Shown piece by piece: positions 1 to 11,640 of a stretch of DNA of 64,000 bases. The first letter of the stretch is position 1, and each line of letters starts with the position of its first letter. Origin of the DNA: Heterocephalus glaber (lineage: Eukaryota > Chordata > Mammalia > Rodentia > Bathyergidae); assembly GCF_000247695.1 (NCBI RefSeq), contig NW_004624742.1, positions 6,647,034 through 6,711,033 on the forward strand. The letters are read 5' to 3'. A program made the position numbers and the translations under genes. Below the pieces are notes generated by a model. That model saw only the letters and a program-made list of their open reading frames with translations, made no database searches and was not told the DNA's origin.

Positions 1-215
1 GGAAAGAAGGGAATGGAATTAATATGAGAAAATGAAAAAATGGAAACGAAGTCTTTGTAAAAACTTTATAGGGAGGGGTTGAAGGGAGAGCAGGGGATGG
101 TGGAAAAAATAAGAACCAAGGGAGATTATGTAAAGGTGCAAGTTTCCAATGATGAATGTCATTATATTGTATACCTAAAATGTACCAATAAAATTAATTT
201 TTTAAAAAACTATGG
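1..215 (+). mobile_element. L1 LINE 3' end (cut by window edge)
   Basis: The stretch has a G-rich polypurine tract (about 80-125), then a segment ending in TAAAATGTACCAATAAAAT and an A-rich tail. This is the usual layout of a rodent L1 3' UTR. The same terminal motif recurs at 26644-26700, which shows it is a repeat family rather than unique DNA. The 5' part lies outside the window. No coding capacity is visible. Confidence 0.6.
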
Positions 216-256
216 GAAAAAAAAAGACTATGGGAGGTTGCATATAAAGGAAAAAG

Positions 257-340
257 GTGGTCCAGGGATTTAGTTCAGTGGTTCTTCTGCCTGTCTCGCA
301 AGCGCAAGGACCCAAGTTTGATCCACGGTACAAAAAAAGA
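257..340 (+). mobile_element. tRNA-derived ID-like SINE
   Basis: The SINE core (TTTAGTTCAGTGG A box, GTTTGATCC B box, GGTAC end, A tail) is flanked by the direct repeat AAAGGAAAAAG at 246-256 and 341-351. Confidence 0.9.
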
Positions 341-351
341 AAAGGAAAAAG

Positions 352-1389
352 ATAAGTTCTCACAGTGCAGTGTCAGACTCTGTTTGGTCAGAGAAAGGGG
401 AGGGGCCCCTCTTGGACCTGAATGAGGAGGGCGGCAAAATGTCAGAGTCATCCAGAGAGGCTGCAGGGTGAAATCATGTAGGATAGGTGAACTGAAATCT
501 GCTGCAGCCAAAGCATATAAATATCTCCTGGAGCAACCATGGGGCATCTGGTACAGCTCAGTTTGCTGCAAGGCATTTGAAGCAGGCAAGGAATAAAAGT
601 ACTGTACCTTTTGGGAGAATTGGGCTCTTCTCTTCTGTCTTACCACCAAGCTAATAAATATCAGAGGTGGTTTAAATTACTCCTAGGACTGTGCTCTCTT
701 GAGAAATAGTGTACTTCATCTGCTTCTTGTTTATAGGGATTTTGCAGAAAACATTCAAGGCTCTCTAAAGTGTGCTCACTTGAGGGAGCAATGTCCTATA
801 TTTGTTTGGAAGCAGTGAGTTGGCGGCCCAGCTGGCTGGTCTCCAGGCAAGACTTCTCAGCATGGCAATATGTCAGAGGATATCACAGGCCAGGGTATGT
901 TTTCAGTTCTACAGACAGAGCAACTCTATTCTTGCCAGCACACTCAGAAGTAAACAATGTCTAGGGATAGACTCATACCATCTGATCTCAAAACTGGTAT
1001 GTAAAGAAGAATGCTAGTTTATACAACTACCAAAACTCTAGTATTCATTCACTGATATATTCCAAGCCTATGTAAATATCTTTATAAGAAGTAAATTTCT
1101 AATCATCGGGCTACTGCGCAAGAAATTGCGCAAAGAAATCAGAAGCAGAGATTGCAATGATTGCCTTTTTTGCTGAAACAATTGGCTGATAATTTTTGAC
1201 AACAGAAGGGAAGGTGGAGAAAAAATGTCAGTTATCCTTAACCCTGGATTAGGCTGGGTACCCCTGGCGTATTCCAAATGTAAGAGCCTCCAAGTTGACC
1301 ATCAATCTACCTTCTGCCTACATGATATATGAATTGGAGCACATGCCAAGCTGCCATAGCAAAGAGCCCACACACTCTGAACCAAAAAT
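352..1389. other. No gene seen; possible old LTR at about 370-655
   Basis: A TATA-like GCATATAAAT lies at 513-522 and AATAAA at 592-597, spaced as in a retroviral LTR, but no ends or target duplication were found. The rest (660-1389) holds no recognisable gene or repeat. Confidence 0.3.
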
Positions 1390-1400
1390 AATGAGGAGAG

Positions 1401-1488
1401 GGGCCGGAGATTTAGCTCAGTGGCACCATACCTGCCTCGCAATTACAAGGTCCTGAGTTCAATCCCTGGTACCACAAAAAAAAAAAAA
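1401..1488 (+). mobile_element. tRNA-derived ID-like SINE
   Basis: Near-complete copy of the 'GGCACC.TACCTGCCTCGCAA' variant with an A tail. An imperfect GAGGAGAG-like repeat flanks both sides. Confidence 0.9.
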
Positions 1489-1937
1489 GGAGGAGAAAGG
1501 CAGACTGAGTTAGTATAAATGAAACTGATCTAATACCATACCTGTATTCCATTTATGGGGGAAAAAATAGAATGAAAGCTATTTTCCTCCTTTTTTTGCT
1601 CCACATAGTAAATACATTCACTATAAGGGAATTGGTACGTATACATACACGCCATATATTGATCCTTTTTATTTCCCTTTTTCTTCCCCTCCCTCCACCC
1701 CCGAGCCCTTTCTCATCCTTTCAAAGAACCACTCTTTGACTCATTGATCCTTTGTATTGTTTTATTTTGGTTTTGGTCTCAATTTCATTAATTTCCATTC
1801 TGATCTTCATCAGCTCTTTTCTTCTATTAGTTTCAGATTTGGATTGTTCTGGTCTTTCTTTGAGATGCATCATTAGTTTATTTACTTGGGATCACACAAT
1901 TCTTTTTAGGTGTACATTTATAGCTATGAACTTCCTT

Positions 1938-2024
1938 CTGTTTTGTTTTGGTACTGGGGATCAAACATGGAACCTTGCACTTTTGAGGCAGGCGGCAGAA
2001 CCACTGAGCTAAATCCCTGGTCAT
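1938..2024 (-). mobile_element. tRNA-derived ID-like SINE inside L1
   Basis: Antisense copy with flanking direct repeat TGAACTTCCTT (1927-1937 and 2025-2035). Confidence 0.92.
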
Positions 2025-2054
2025 TGAACTTCCTTTTTAAAAATGCTTTTATTG

Positions 2055-2134
2055 GGCTGAGGATTTAGCTCAGTGGTTCTGCTGCCTGCCTCGCAAGCGC
2101 AAGGACCAGAGTTTGATCCCCGGTACCAAAAAAA
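2055..2134 (+). mobile_element. tRNA-derived ID-like SINE inside L1
   Basis: Sense copy with perfect 14-bp target duplication AAATGCTTTTATTG (2041-2054 and 2135-2148). Confidence 0.95.
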
Positions 2135-2720
2135 AAATGCTTTTATTGTGTCCCATGGGTTTTGATATGTTGTGCTCTCATTGTCATTTTGATTCTAGAA
2201 ACTTTTTTATTTCTTTCCTTATTTCATCTGTGATCCACTGATTATTCTTTTGCTGTTGATTTCTGGCTATGACTGACTGTTCATTCCGCTATGACTCAAT
2301 AATATGCAGGGCATTACTTCAAGTCTGTATTTATTTAACTAGGCTTTATGGCCAAAGATATGGTCTATATTGGAAAAAGTTCCATGTCCTGCTGAAAAAA
2401 AAAATGTATGTTTTGGTTTTTGGTGAAATAGTGTAGATATCTATTAAGTCCATTTATCCCATGGCATGGTTTAACTCTGATGTTCCTTTGTTGATTTTTT
2501 GGTTTGTTTGTTTTGTTGATCCAATTTTGAGAATGGGGTATGAACGCCCCTCCACTGTGATTGTATTGGTGTCTTCTTGTTCTTTTAAGTCTGATAGCTT
2601 TTGTTTTATAAAGTTGAGTGCATTAACATTTGGTGCACAGATATTTACAGTTGTTATCTCTTTCTATTGAATTGCTCCTTTTAACAGTATGTAGTGGCCT
2701 TTTTGTCTCTTCTGATCAGT

Positions 2721-2806
2721 GTTTGTTTGTTGCGGTTCCGGGGATCGAACTCAGGACCTTGAGCTTTCCAGGCAGGCACGTTGCCACTGAGCTAAATCCC
2801 TGGCCC
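2721..2806 (-). mobile_element. tRNA-derived ID-like SINE inside L1
   Basis: Antisense copy with perfect target duplication CTCTTCTGATCAGT (2707-2720 and 2807-2820). Confidence 0.95.
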
Positions 2807-4130
2807 CTCTTCTGATCAGTTTTGAAGTCTGCTGTGTCTGAAAATAAGATGCTTGTTTTCAGGCCCTGGTTGAATGAGTCTTTTTTTCCATCCTTTCACT
2901 TCCAGTCTGTGTACTTCCTTTTGAAATAGGAGTGGCCCCTGCAGGCAGTATATGGTTGTGTTTTGTTTTTAATACACTCTTTCAATCTATATCTTTTGAT
3001 TGGAGAGTTGAGATCACTTACAGTGAGATTAATTATTTTAAGGTGTTCACTGAATCTTGTCTTTGCTCTATTTTTCCAGTGCTGATTCCTCTTTTTTTTT
3101 TTTTTTTTCCTTTTGTTTAACTACTCTTCCAGCTAGATGTATAATTTCCCTTGAGTTCTTTGGTGCTGGTGGCCTTTTACTCTCTGGCTACAATTCCTTT
3201 AAGTATTTTCTGCAGTGCTGGTGTAGTAGTTATGTCTTTCTTTAGGATTTCTTTGGTATGGAAAGTCTTTACTTCTTCATTAAATTTGAAGGCTAATTTT
3301 GCAGAATATATAAGTCTGAATTGACAATTGTTTTCTTTAAGGGCTCAAAAAATTTTGTTCCAAGCTCTCCTGCCCTTTAAGGTTTGTGCTGAGAAATCCA
3401 CAGTTATTCTGATAGGGTTGCCTTTGTTTTTCTCTAACAGTTTTTAGTATTCTCTCCTTTTGTTGAATTTCTGGAATTTTGCTACTGATGTCTTGTCAAG
3501 AGGTTCTTTTCTGGGCTTGGCTATTTGGGATTCTATATGCCTTTTGTACTTGAATATTGAATTTTTTCCCTAGGGTTGGAAAATTTTCTGCTATGATTTC
3601 ATTGAATAAAATTTTTATGCCTTTGGAGTGACCCACTAAGTTTTTCTTTATGCCTATAATTCTGAGAGGTTTTTTTATTGAGTCATCTAGCAGCTGTTGG
3701 ATCTAGCTTGCATAGGGTCTTGTTACTTCTAAGGTATCATTGAGTTTATAATCTACCACATTCATCTTATCTTTTAATTCTGACATCCTGTACTCACATT
3801 TGTCAAGTCTGCTACCTGTGTTTCCCATTAAATTTTTCACATCATCTATTTCTGCTTGCTTTCTTTTCATATTTTCGAATTCTTTGCCAAAGTGGTCATT
3901 CATGTCTTACATTGTCTTGCTTAACTCAATATGTATTATTTTTTGTTCTCTAAGTTCATCGAACATTTTGTTAATAAAATCCTTTATATTGTAATTAAAT
4001 CATCTTTGAGGTCATTAAACATCATATGCATTTGCTTATATGTTTCTTCTTTTATGTCTTCAAACATTTTGACCATTTGGTTTTTGAGGTCTTTACTTAT
4101 AGCTTTCTCTCCATGAGATCAGCTTTTGGG

Positions 4131-4589
4131 CAGTTAGGGACTTGGTAGGGAGTATGTTGCTGCCATGCAAAGCTATTTTTTTTTAAGTCAATGACACAGG
4201 TTGCACAAATCATTTTTACTCACATTTCATTGATACTAATCGCAAGGCTTCACACTTAGTTGCAAGGGAAGCTGGGAAATGTAGTTCCTAGTAACTGTTA
4301 CTTTAGTAAGGTTATGGGGATTCTATTACCAAAAGGAAATGGATCTAGGAGACTGCAAAATCTCTGTTATATATGTTTTTCTTCAAGACAAAAGAAAAAG
4401 TCAGTACTATTTTGGGCAGGAGTGAGAGAACAGCTGTGTTCTTGACTAACGTGTTAGATTTTAGTCAAGATACTGAACCTATTTGTCCTTGATACTACAG
4501 AACAACCTATTTACAGTGTGGACTCTTTTGCAGATTCCAATGTCTTTCTTTCCATGTCAGGATGTGTTAATGACAAATATCTTTCCATT
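4131..4589. other. No gene or clear repeat seen
   Basis: AT-rich sequence. It may include decayed 5' L1 sequence, but nothing is recognisable. Confidence 0.4.
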
Positions 4590-4590
4590 T

Positions 4591-4688
4591 CTTTCTTTCT
4601 TTTTTTTTTTTTTTTGGTACCAAGGATCAAACTCGGGTCCTTGTGCTTGCGAGGCAGGCGACGGAACCACTGGGCTAAATCCCTGGCC
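4591..4688 (-). mobile_element. tRNA-derived ID-like SINE
   Basis: Antisense full-length copy beginning with a T run (the A tail). CTTTCCATT / CCTTCCATT-like flanks suggest the target duplication. Confidence 0.9.
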
Positions 4689-4689
4689 C

Positions 4690-6070
4690 TTCCATTACTT
4701 TCCATCACTCTAGGTACAGCCTATATGGAAGGAGATTGTATGCTTCTCTGTGGGGAGGGATGCTTATTGAAAGGAGCCTTATACATTTTTAAGGCCTCTG
4801 TCTAAGACTAGGCTTTTAATATAAAATTAGCTCATATGTAACAATTAGAAATAGTGACTGTGTTAACAAGAAGGTGAGATTTCTAGAGAGGAGAATCACA
4901 CATCTAGTCAATAGGGGGGCAGCTAAAGCTGATCTTAGCAAAGCTCCTTCTTATGTTTGCTTGTCAGGCTGTATGCTGAAATAGGTTCACCTTGGCTGTG
5001 TATCACTCTTCTCTGTTTGTTCTTTGTTACCTCATTCCCAGGATTATCAGGCTCCTCTGGGCATTTTCCCACAACAATGGCTGAAGTACAAGAGAGTAAG
5101 TCCCCCTGAACAAGCCCATTATGAGCCTTTGCTTTGGTCATGTCTGCCAACATCCTGATGGCAAAAGTACATCACATGGTCAAGCTTCTTGTCAAGGGGC
5201 AAGGCAGGTCCCAGAACATTGCGGGAAAGTCTTTCAAAGTTCCTTGGTAAAGGGTATGAATACTGTACAGGGTGAGTTGAAAAACTAATACTATACCTGC
5301 AATCTACCATCACCTGTTCTCTTAATTAAAATTATTCATGCTCTTCTCATGTGAAAGACATGCTCACACACAAGCTCAAAGTCTAAAATCTTGTTATCTT
5401 ACATCAGCTCCAAAGCAGGGATAGTTCCTTTTAGAGTGCCATGAACTAAAGGGAAGTTATCTCCTCCAACATACCCAACAATAGTTAAACAGGGACAAGA
5501 TAACTGCAACAAAGACTTCTATTCCAAATGGGAAAGAAGAGCAGTCACTGTTTCATAATAATCCTCAAATTTTGCTGGGCAAATGTTGCAGGTTCCCCTA
5601 CTTTGAGGGTAGAGACTGTTCCTTGAGTAAGCCCTGATTTGGCTTCTGGGGAGAGGGCTCTCCAATCTATTTTTCTTCATGCTTCCTGGCTTTCCCTCTG
5701 AGATGTCTCTGCTTTTCCTTTACTCTCCTTGACTATTTTTGAAAAAAGCATTGGAAAATATACCTTTGAGCAACTTCCTCAGACTACTTCCATCCTAAAC
5801 AAAGTTTAAGGGCCTAGAGGTCTTTCCCCCACCTCTACCATTTTGAAGAGCTCAGTATAAGCTGGCAGTGCTTTTTCTAATACTATCTCTCAAAAGTATT
5901 TTGTGGGGTTTTTTTAGTATATTTAAACATGTTTAATTCCAAATCACTCCATTTGTGGCCCCCCCCTAAAAAAATCATGCCCATAGTATTTTTTTGAGAC
6001 ACTCCTCTATCTATAGATGCAATCATTACTATTGAGCATGTCAGGCTATTGTGGAACAAATATTCCTTAA
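4690..6070. other. No gene recognised
   Basis: Open frames here are short and have no recognisable domains. The stretch may contain old LTR-like sequence (about 4870-5320), but no termini were identified. Confidence 0.4.
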
Positions 6071-6191
6071 GATTCTTAGAAGTTTTGGCCTGGCATAGTG
6101 GCTCATACCTATAATCCCAAGGAAAGAGAATCACAAGTTTACACCCAACCTGAGTAATTTAGTGAGACCCTGTCTCAAGATTAACATTTTA

Positions 6192-6281
6192 TTTATTTAT
6201 TTATTTTTGGTACCAGGGATCGAACTCGGGACCTTGCGCTTGCGAGGCAGGCAGCAGAACCACTCACCTAAATCCCCGGCC
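6192..6281 (-). mobile_element. tRNA-derived ID-like SINE nested in B1-dID
   Basis: Antisense copy with a TTTA-repeat tail. Target duplication CAAGATTAACATTTTA / CAAGATAAACATTTTA lies at 6176-6191 and 6282-6297. Confidence 0.95.
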
Positions 6282-6368
6282 CAAGATAAACATTTTAAAA
6301 AGGGCTATGGAATGTAACTCAGCGGTAGAGCACTTGCCTGGCTTGTACGAGGTCCTGGGTTCAAACTC

Positions 6369-6372
<4 letters not shown>

Positions 6373-6404
<32 letters not shown>

Positions 6405-6424
6405 GCGCGCACGCACGCACACAC
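6373..6424 (+). repeat. (CA)n/(CG) microsatellite
   Basis: Alternating CA with an internal CGCGCGC segment, grown from the tail of the B1-dID element. Confidence 0.95.
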
Positions 6425-6444
6425 AAGGCTCTTAGAAGTCTTTT

Positions 6445-7515
6445 TGTCCAGGTAAAAAGACCTGTTTGGGCTCATCTTAATTTTCTTTCAGAGCTACTCT
6501 CAGAATGGTCTGGCATATTTTTATGGCTGTGACAAAGGTACAAAAAGCAAACTTCAATGAGCAAGCTCATTTCCAGCCTCTGTTTACACCTTATATCAAA
6601 ACTTTCCATTACATTGAAAATCATGTAATTAGGACCAATGTCAAAGTAAGGGGCAGTATACTCCAAAATTATGTGGCAAAAGACATGGCTATGAAGGGAA
6701 GTAAGGAACAGAGGTCACTGTTGTACCCTACCACACTCATTTTTCTTGGAAAATTATTTAAAGCATTTTTTATACCCTATAAGGGATATTCTATGAGAAA
6801 GGACTTGTATTTATCCTTGCCAAGTGTCTAAAGAGTCCAGGACTATTCTAAATTAAATTCATGCCTTGAGATTTTTATTACCACTCAGGTAATATACCAA
6901 TCAGCTACAGTTACAACTTCTCACAGAGGGGGTTCCCCCAACCCCTCAGGACCAAGGCAATTTTGCCTATTTATTCTAGGGATAAGCATTGGAGGGGCTT
7001 CCTAAATTATCTTTTCCTGAGGTCTTGTCCTTTTGGACTTTCTTGGAGAAGATTTTCCTACAAATTTCCTTAATTTCCATTTGGGTGTCCCCTAAGCCAA
7101 AACCGTGAAAGCTGCTCCTCAAATTTTCCCCTACCAGCAAACATGCTCATATGAAAGTAGTTTTGGTTCTTATGTACCTTTAAGACTCTTGCCTTTTTGG
7201 CTTGATCATTTCTTACCTAAAGGTAATGTACTTTTAAGAGGCAATTTTAAATTCAACACTTCTAGTTGTTTTTAGCAAGAATATTGATTCAAAATAAACT
7301 GCCACTATATTATTATATTATAATTCCTTAATAAAAGATCACTAATTTTGTCCAAATGGAGCAGGGAGACATACTGAATTATGCTCAGTCAAATGTGAGA
7401 ATCACAGAAAGAGGACTTGTACATTAGTGTCTTGAAAGTGCTCACTTGCACTGTTTTCATTTGCCAAAAATACAGATTCTAAGGCCATACCCTAGGCCTA
7501 ATGATTAGAATTTGG
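6445..7515. other. No gene or clear repeat seen
   Basis: A 108-codon plus frame at 6505-6831 has no recognisable motif, and nothing around it suggests an exon. Confidence 0.4.
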
Positions 7516-7519
7516 AGGA

Positions 7520-7690
7520 TTTCTGGGCATGGCAGCACATGCCTATAAACCCAGCACTTGGGAGGCTGAGGTAGGAGGCCAGCCTGGGCTATGTAGAGTT
7601 CAAGGCCAGCCTGAATCTCATAGCAAGGCCCTATCTCAACAAAACAAAACAAAACAAACAGACAAACAAAAACTCAAAAACAAAAAAGAG
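7520..7690 (+). mobile_element. B1 SINE (7SL-derived)
   Basis: Typical B1 text ('gggcatggcagcacatgcc', 'cccagcacttgggaggctg') with a partly duplicated middle and an A-rich (AAAAC)n tail. Confidence 0.9.
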
Positions 7691-8307
7691 TTGGAGTATC
7701 AAACCAGATTTCCATTTTTATAAGCTATGCAGATAATTCTTATGAGCAGTGAAGTTTGGAATAACTGGACTAAGGCATGTTTCCAAATTAGATCTTGTAC
7801 ATTCCCAGAAATGCTTCTTTCTAAAGCCTTCTCACCTGGAATATGCATTAGCAAAGCACTCATTTATAAGAGCAAGATTATTTTTCAGCACATTTCTTCA
7901 TTTTCTTTGTAATTATAATACATATTCATAACAGGTTCTTACTAACATATTTAAATTACCATAAGGAGTGTATAAAGCTTTAAAAATCCTAAGAATTCTT
8001 GGCAGCAAAACCTTTATAAAAAATCTGGAAAGTGGAAATCCAATTATCACTTGAATGGGGGAATTTAAATTGCCAACTGTAATTTAAATCATAAACCTAG
8101 TATTCCTAATCAGCATAAACCCTTTCACAGTTACCATAACAAAACAAAAACAATCAAGCAAAAAGCACCTTCCTGATAAATGAAAGCATTATAGTCTATG
8201 CATTATATTTTTCTGTAAATGTATTTTTTGTTGATTTAATACCACACATATACCTTAACTTCTTTATTTGAAATCTATCTGAGTCATCATTGTCTTTCTC
8301 ATCATTG
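7691..8307. other. No gene or clear repeat seen
   Basis: AT-rich intergenic or intronic sequence without recognisable features. Confidence 0.4.
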
Positions 8308-8657
8308 AGACATAATACCTGACCCTGCATTTTAAAGGAAGAGAGCTTTATTTGGGGTCACAGTTTCAGAAGTCTTGTATGGTTGGTTAGCTGTAGGCAG
8401 GAAGGCATGGTGGAAGGGCATCGTGGAGGGAAAGCTGCTCATGTCTTGGCAATGAGGAAGCAGAGAGAGAAAAGAAAGGAGCCAGGAAGAAAGATATACC
8501 CTTCTAAGCCATACTGCTAGCGACCTGCCTCTTCTGACCAGAACTTACCTCCTAACAGCAAGTCAGCTATATCACCCCCATGATTCAATCATCTACCAAA
8601 AGCCTGACCTATAAATGCACGAGGACTTGGGAGACATTCTTAATCTAAACCTTGACA
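8308..8657 (-). mobile_element. MaLR-type LTR, antisense
   Basis: It matches the complement of the LTR class seen at 44305-44713 and 12703-13079 ('gctttatttggggtcacagtttcag' to 'aaaccttgaca'). It is old and its edges are approximate. Confidence 0.55.
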
Positions 8658-8686
8658 ATGTCTTATTAAAAATACTTAAATTTGGG

Positions 8687-8779
8687 TCTGGGATAGATCA
8701 GTGGTAGAGCACATACCTAGTATGTGCAAGGCCCTGAGATCAACCCCCAGAATATACACATATTCACATGCATGCGTAT

Positions 8780-8818
<39 letters not shown>

Positions 8819-8820
8819 TT
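8687..8820 (+). mobile_element. Older ID-type SINE with (CA)n tail
   Basis: The variant 'cagtggtagagcacatacctagtatgtgcaaggccctgag' has the older ID anticodon-arm sequence. It ends in a CA repeat at 8781-8816. Confidence 0.85.
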
Positions 8821-8873
8821 ATATGCATATAGCCTCTGATTTTAGTGAAAGTCCACATTTTAAAATAACAGCA

Positions 8874-8983
8874 GGGCCGGGGATTTAGGTTAGTGGTGCT
8901 GCCGCCTGCCTCACAAGTACAAGGTCCTGAGTTTGATCCCCAGTACCAAAAACAAAAACAAAAAACAAAACAAAAAATAAAAT
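8874..8983 (+). mobile_element. tRNA-derived ID-like SINE
   Basis: Sense copy with a long CAAAA-rich tail. Perfect target duplication AAAATAACAGCA lies at 8862-8873 and 8984-8995. Confidence 0.95.
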
Positions 8984-9249
8984 AAAATAACAGCAAAAGG
9001 GTAATTTATTATACCCTAAAAATACCCTTAATAGTACATACTTTTTTTTCTTTTTTAAATATTTATAAATTTGGATAGATAGATGATAAAATAGCATAGA
9101 AATATTAATGGTAGGACCTGAGAACCTGTATATGGATGTAATAGTAATATTATTTCAACTTTACTTTATGTTTGAAAATTTTCATGACCAAATTTTTATG
9201 AAAAAAGGGTAAATAGCTACACATGGCTAATACCTGCATATTCATGTGC

Positions 9250-9500
9250 CCTGTGGTATCACACTGTTCCCTTGGTCTAGGTCATCTCTCCCCTCCCTCA
9301 CCACTGAACTAAAGTCTGTACTTTCATCAGGGATCCACTCAAAATTCAAGCGTTTTCTGTTCCTCAGCCCAAGAGAGATCTGGTTGGGATACTTTTGCTC
9401 TGTGTTTAGGTTGTTAGTTTATATGCTTAGATTTCTATTAAAACTGTAAGCTTCTTGAGAGCAAGAACTATGTCATTTCATCCCCATATTGCTATGCCCC
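9250..9500 (+). mobile_element. L2-like remnant
   Basis: The run 'ctgtaagcttcttgagagcaagaactatgtc' resembles the L2 3' end. It is old and diverged. Confidence 0.4.
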
Positions 9501-9576
9501 CAGCCAGGTCTGAATTTACCTATGATCACCTCTGAGAGGCCATCCATGCCCATCCCAGACTAGGTGAGTTGCCCAT

Positions 9577-10204
9577 TCTTATGGTTTGGATCTGGAATGT
9601 ATCCCAAAACCCTCATGTGCTCAGAGGTAGGGCTTATGGAAGGTGACTGGACGATGAAGCCTGTACCGCTAAGTTGCTGTTAGGAAGTGGGGCCTGGTTA
9701 GAGGTGGGTCACGGGGGGTTGACTTTGAAGGGTGTGTCTTCCTCCCCAGCTCTTCCCTTTTCTCTCTGCTTCCTGGCTGCCATGATTTGAGCAGCGTTCT
9801 TCTACCCAGGCCCTCTTACCACGCCCTCCTTCCTTATAGCTGGCCGACCATGAACCAAAAAATGTGAGTCAAAATAAACCTTTCCTGGAACCTAGTAACC
9901 TCAATTAATGTAAACACTATATGCCATAACATGAGCTAAGACAAATAATATTAACAAAGTATGAAAAAGGGGATAGGGGAACCGGAGGAGCGGGGAGAAG
10001 GCAATGAAGGGGGAAGAGGATTAAAATAAAGAAACAAGCTATAATATATACATGTAACCACTCCCCAAGAGGATTGTAAACTGCATGAATTGCAAACATG
10101 CACTAATAAAAATAAATAAATAAATACATACATACATAAACCTTTCCTCCCTTAAGTTGTAGGTCATGGTATTGTACCCCAGTAATGAGAAATTGACTGA
10201 GCCA
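9577..10204 (+). mobile_element. MaLR-type LTR, interrupted
   Basis: It opens 'ttatggtttggatctggaatg', carries an AATAAA signal (about 9873), and ends 'cagtaatgagaaattgactgagcca', as in the other MaLR-type LTRs of this window. An L1 3' end (9887-10135) interrupts it. Confidence 0.65.
9887..10135 (+). mobile_element. 5'-truncated L1 3' end nested in LTR
   Basis: It contains a G-rich polypurine tract (9966-10020), a segment reading 'catgtaaccactccccaag' and a TAAA/CATA tail. It is flanked by the perfect target duplication ATAAACCTTTCCT (9874-9886 and 10136-10148). The same terminal segment occurs inverted at 61503-61585. No ORF is present. Confidence 0.75.
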
Positions 10205-10249
10205 CCCAGTGTCACATTTGTAATATCCTCTATTTCTCCAAATCATAAC

Positions 10250-10470
10250 ACACTTTATGCTTTATTGCAATCATTGATTTAATGATTATTTTTGCCTACT
10301 TGACAAAGTTCCATGAGGGCATGGATAATGCCTGCCACTCACCTACTGTATTCTGACAGGAAGCATATCACAAAGGTGATGGTTCATAAATATCTATGAA
10401 CTGAATGTTCAGCACCAAAGACATGTGCAGTAGACATTTGCTGAATGAATCAATGAATGTGTGTTCTCAA
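10250..10470 (+). mobile_element. L2-like 3' end remnant
   Basis: The text 'ccatgagggcatggataatgcc' followed by 'gttcataaatatctatgaactgaatg' resembles the L2 consensus 3' end. Confidence 0.45.
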
Positions 10471-10623
10471 AAGAATAGGCAAGAAAACATAGGTCCATAA
10501 GCTTCTAATGATTCATAAGCAGACAAACAAAAAACTTTCTAAAATAAAAGATATATTTTTCTCAATGCAAAGCCTATCACATGTCAAAGGAAATGACACA
10601 TGTACCAACACTAGTTTTCTGCT

Positions 10624-11640
10624 TTTGTTTTTAAGAAAGAAGGCCTTTATTTCCTTGTTTAAAGATGAAGCTGAGTGAGTTCATTGCTTATTGGTGATTA
10701 ATTGAAGACACCAAATCCCATACTCTTATCTCACTCCTTCAAGTCTTCCTTGGATTCAACCTTGGGTGCTGCCACCAAGCAGCAGAAGCAGGAGTGGTGA
10801 CAATGGCCTCAGGGCAGTAGGCACAAATGTCAGTAGACCAGCTGAAAAGGCTTTGATCTTTTTGGCAAATATGAAACTGTACTAAGACCTACTTCTACCC
10901 ATTGATGATAGGAGAGGGTATGGATGTAGTTATTGAGTAACCATTTCACAGACAGACACCCTTCCAGAAAGCAAGAATACAAATTTTCCTCTGTGATGTC
11001 AAACTTGAAGAATATAAATATTGAACACTTTGTTGGATGATCAGCTAAGTGGAGAAGGGAAGATGTTCAGCATGTTCAGCAGTGTGGCAGCTTCACTGCT
11101 CCCACTTTGTCTTCAGTCACTATCAGGTGCACATTATTCAGCATTTCAATGGTGCAGTGCCCCTCAAGATTTTAATAATGATGCCTAAAACTTGGAAGAA
11201 GAAAATCTTGGGCCCCAGACCAGTGTTTTGGGCTAACACAATGATTTCACATGGGATATTTGTACCAGCACAGCTGACGGCTGGCACTTTATTGGCCAGA
11301 AGCATGTTCCTTATTGCAACAAGGACTTCCTTGGTGAATGCAAAACTCAAATTCCTTCTAGATACAAAGCAACTGTTTCTCCAGAGATGGGCTGTTTTCC
11401 CCATGCCTTTGCATTATGGAGATGCCTTTGCATTATTGCCTTGTGCATTATGGAGATCTTGCCCATCAGTACCACAGCCTCCCCTCAGAAGAACATGAAG
11501 ATCTGCTTGGACCCCATATTGCCTGCTCCCACAATAAAGCATTTTGAATAATCATCCAAAAGTTGGATGATCTTAAGGAAGTAAATGGACTTTCAGATCA
11601 CCTGTCTTCCCCAAGCATCCTGGAAGTATGTCAGGGATTA
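10624..11640 (-). pseudogene. RPLP0: Processed pseudogene of ribosomal protein RPLP0
   Basis: Read on the minus strand this is an intron-less copy of the mRNA for RPLP0 (P0, the large-subunit ribosomal stalk protein). The former start codon is at 11616-11618, followed by sequence for the N-terminus (complement of 'ttggatgatcttaaggaag' at about 11563-11581). An open stretch (11404-11138) retains the peptides [10 protein letters not shown] and AQNTGLGP. The acidic C-terminal coding end, TAA (10698-10700), and 3' UTR with the complement of AATAAA and a short A tail (about 10622-10650) follow. Substitutions, frameshifts and a local duplication near 11395-11455 make it non-functional. Lack of introns and the A tail indicate L1-mediated retroposition. 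The parent gene is assigned from memory of the RPLP0 sequence. Target duplications were not resolved. Confidence 0.93.

Larger units (their letters stand above)
1740..4130 (-). mobile_element. Degraded L1 LINE, antisense
   Basis: The plus strand reads like the reverse complement of L1. Segments at 1740-1930, 2150-2700 and 2810-3060 match the complement of ORF2 endonuclease/reverse transcriptase sequence as I remember it, and 3240-3990 matches the complement of ORF1. A minus-strand ORF at 3703-3903 encodes a heptad-rich coiled-coil-like peptide (starting MNDHFGKEFENMKRKQAEID) resembling the L1 ORF1p N-terminal region. Many stops and indels show it is dead. Three younger SINEs interrupt it. The subfamily was not determined and the outer boundaries are approximate. 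Confidence 0.65.
6087..6427 (+). mobile_element. Composite B1-dID SINE with nested SINE and CA tail
   Basis: A 7SL-like half (6087-6175, 'ggctcatacctataatccca...gagaccctgtctcaa') is followed by a tRNA-like half (6301-6372, 'gtaactcagcggtagagc...gggttcaaactc') and a CA/CG-rich tail. A younger antisense SINE splits the two halves. Imperfect direct repeats (ATTCTTAGAAGTTTT at 6072-6086 and a related copy near 6429) flank the whole. Confidence 0.85.

Noticed and set aside
6505..6831. 108-codon plus-strand ORF
   Set aside because: No domain, no conserved motif, no splice or promoter context.
11049..11498. 149-codon plus-strand ORF
   Set aside because: It is the antisense shadow of the RPLP0 pseudogene.
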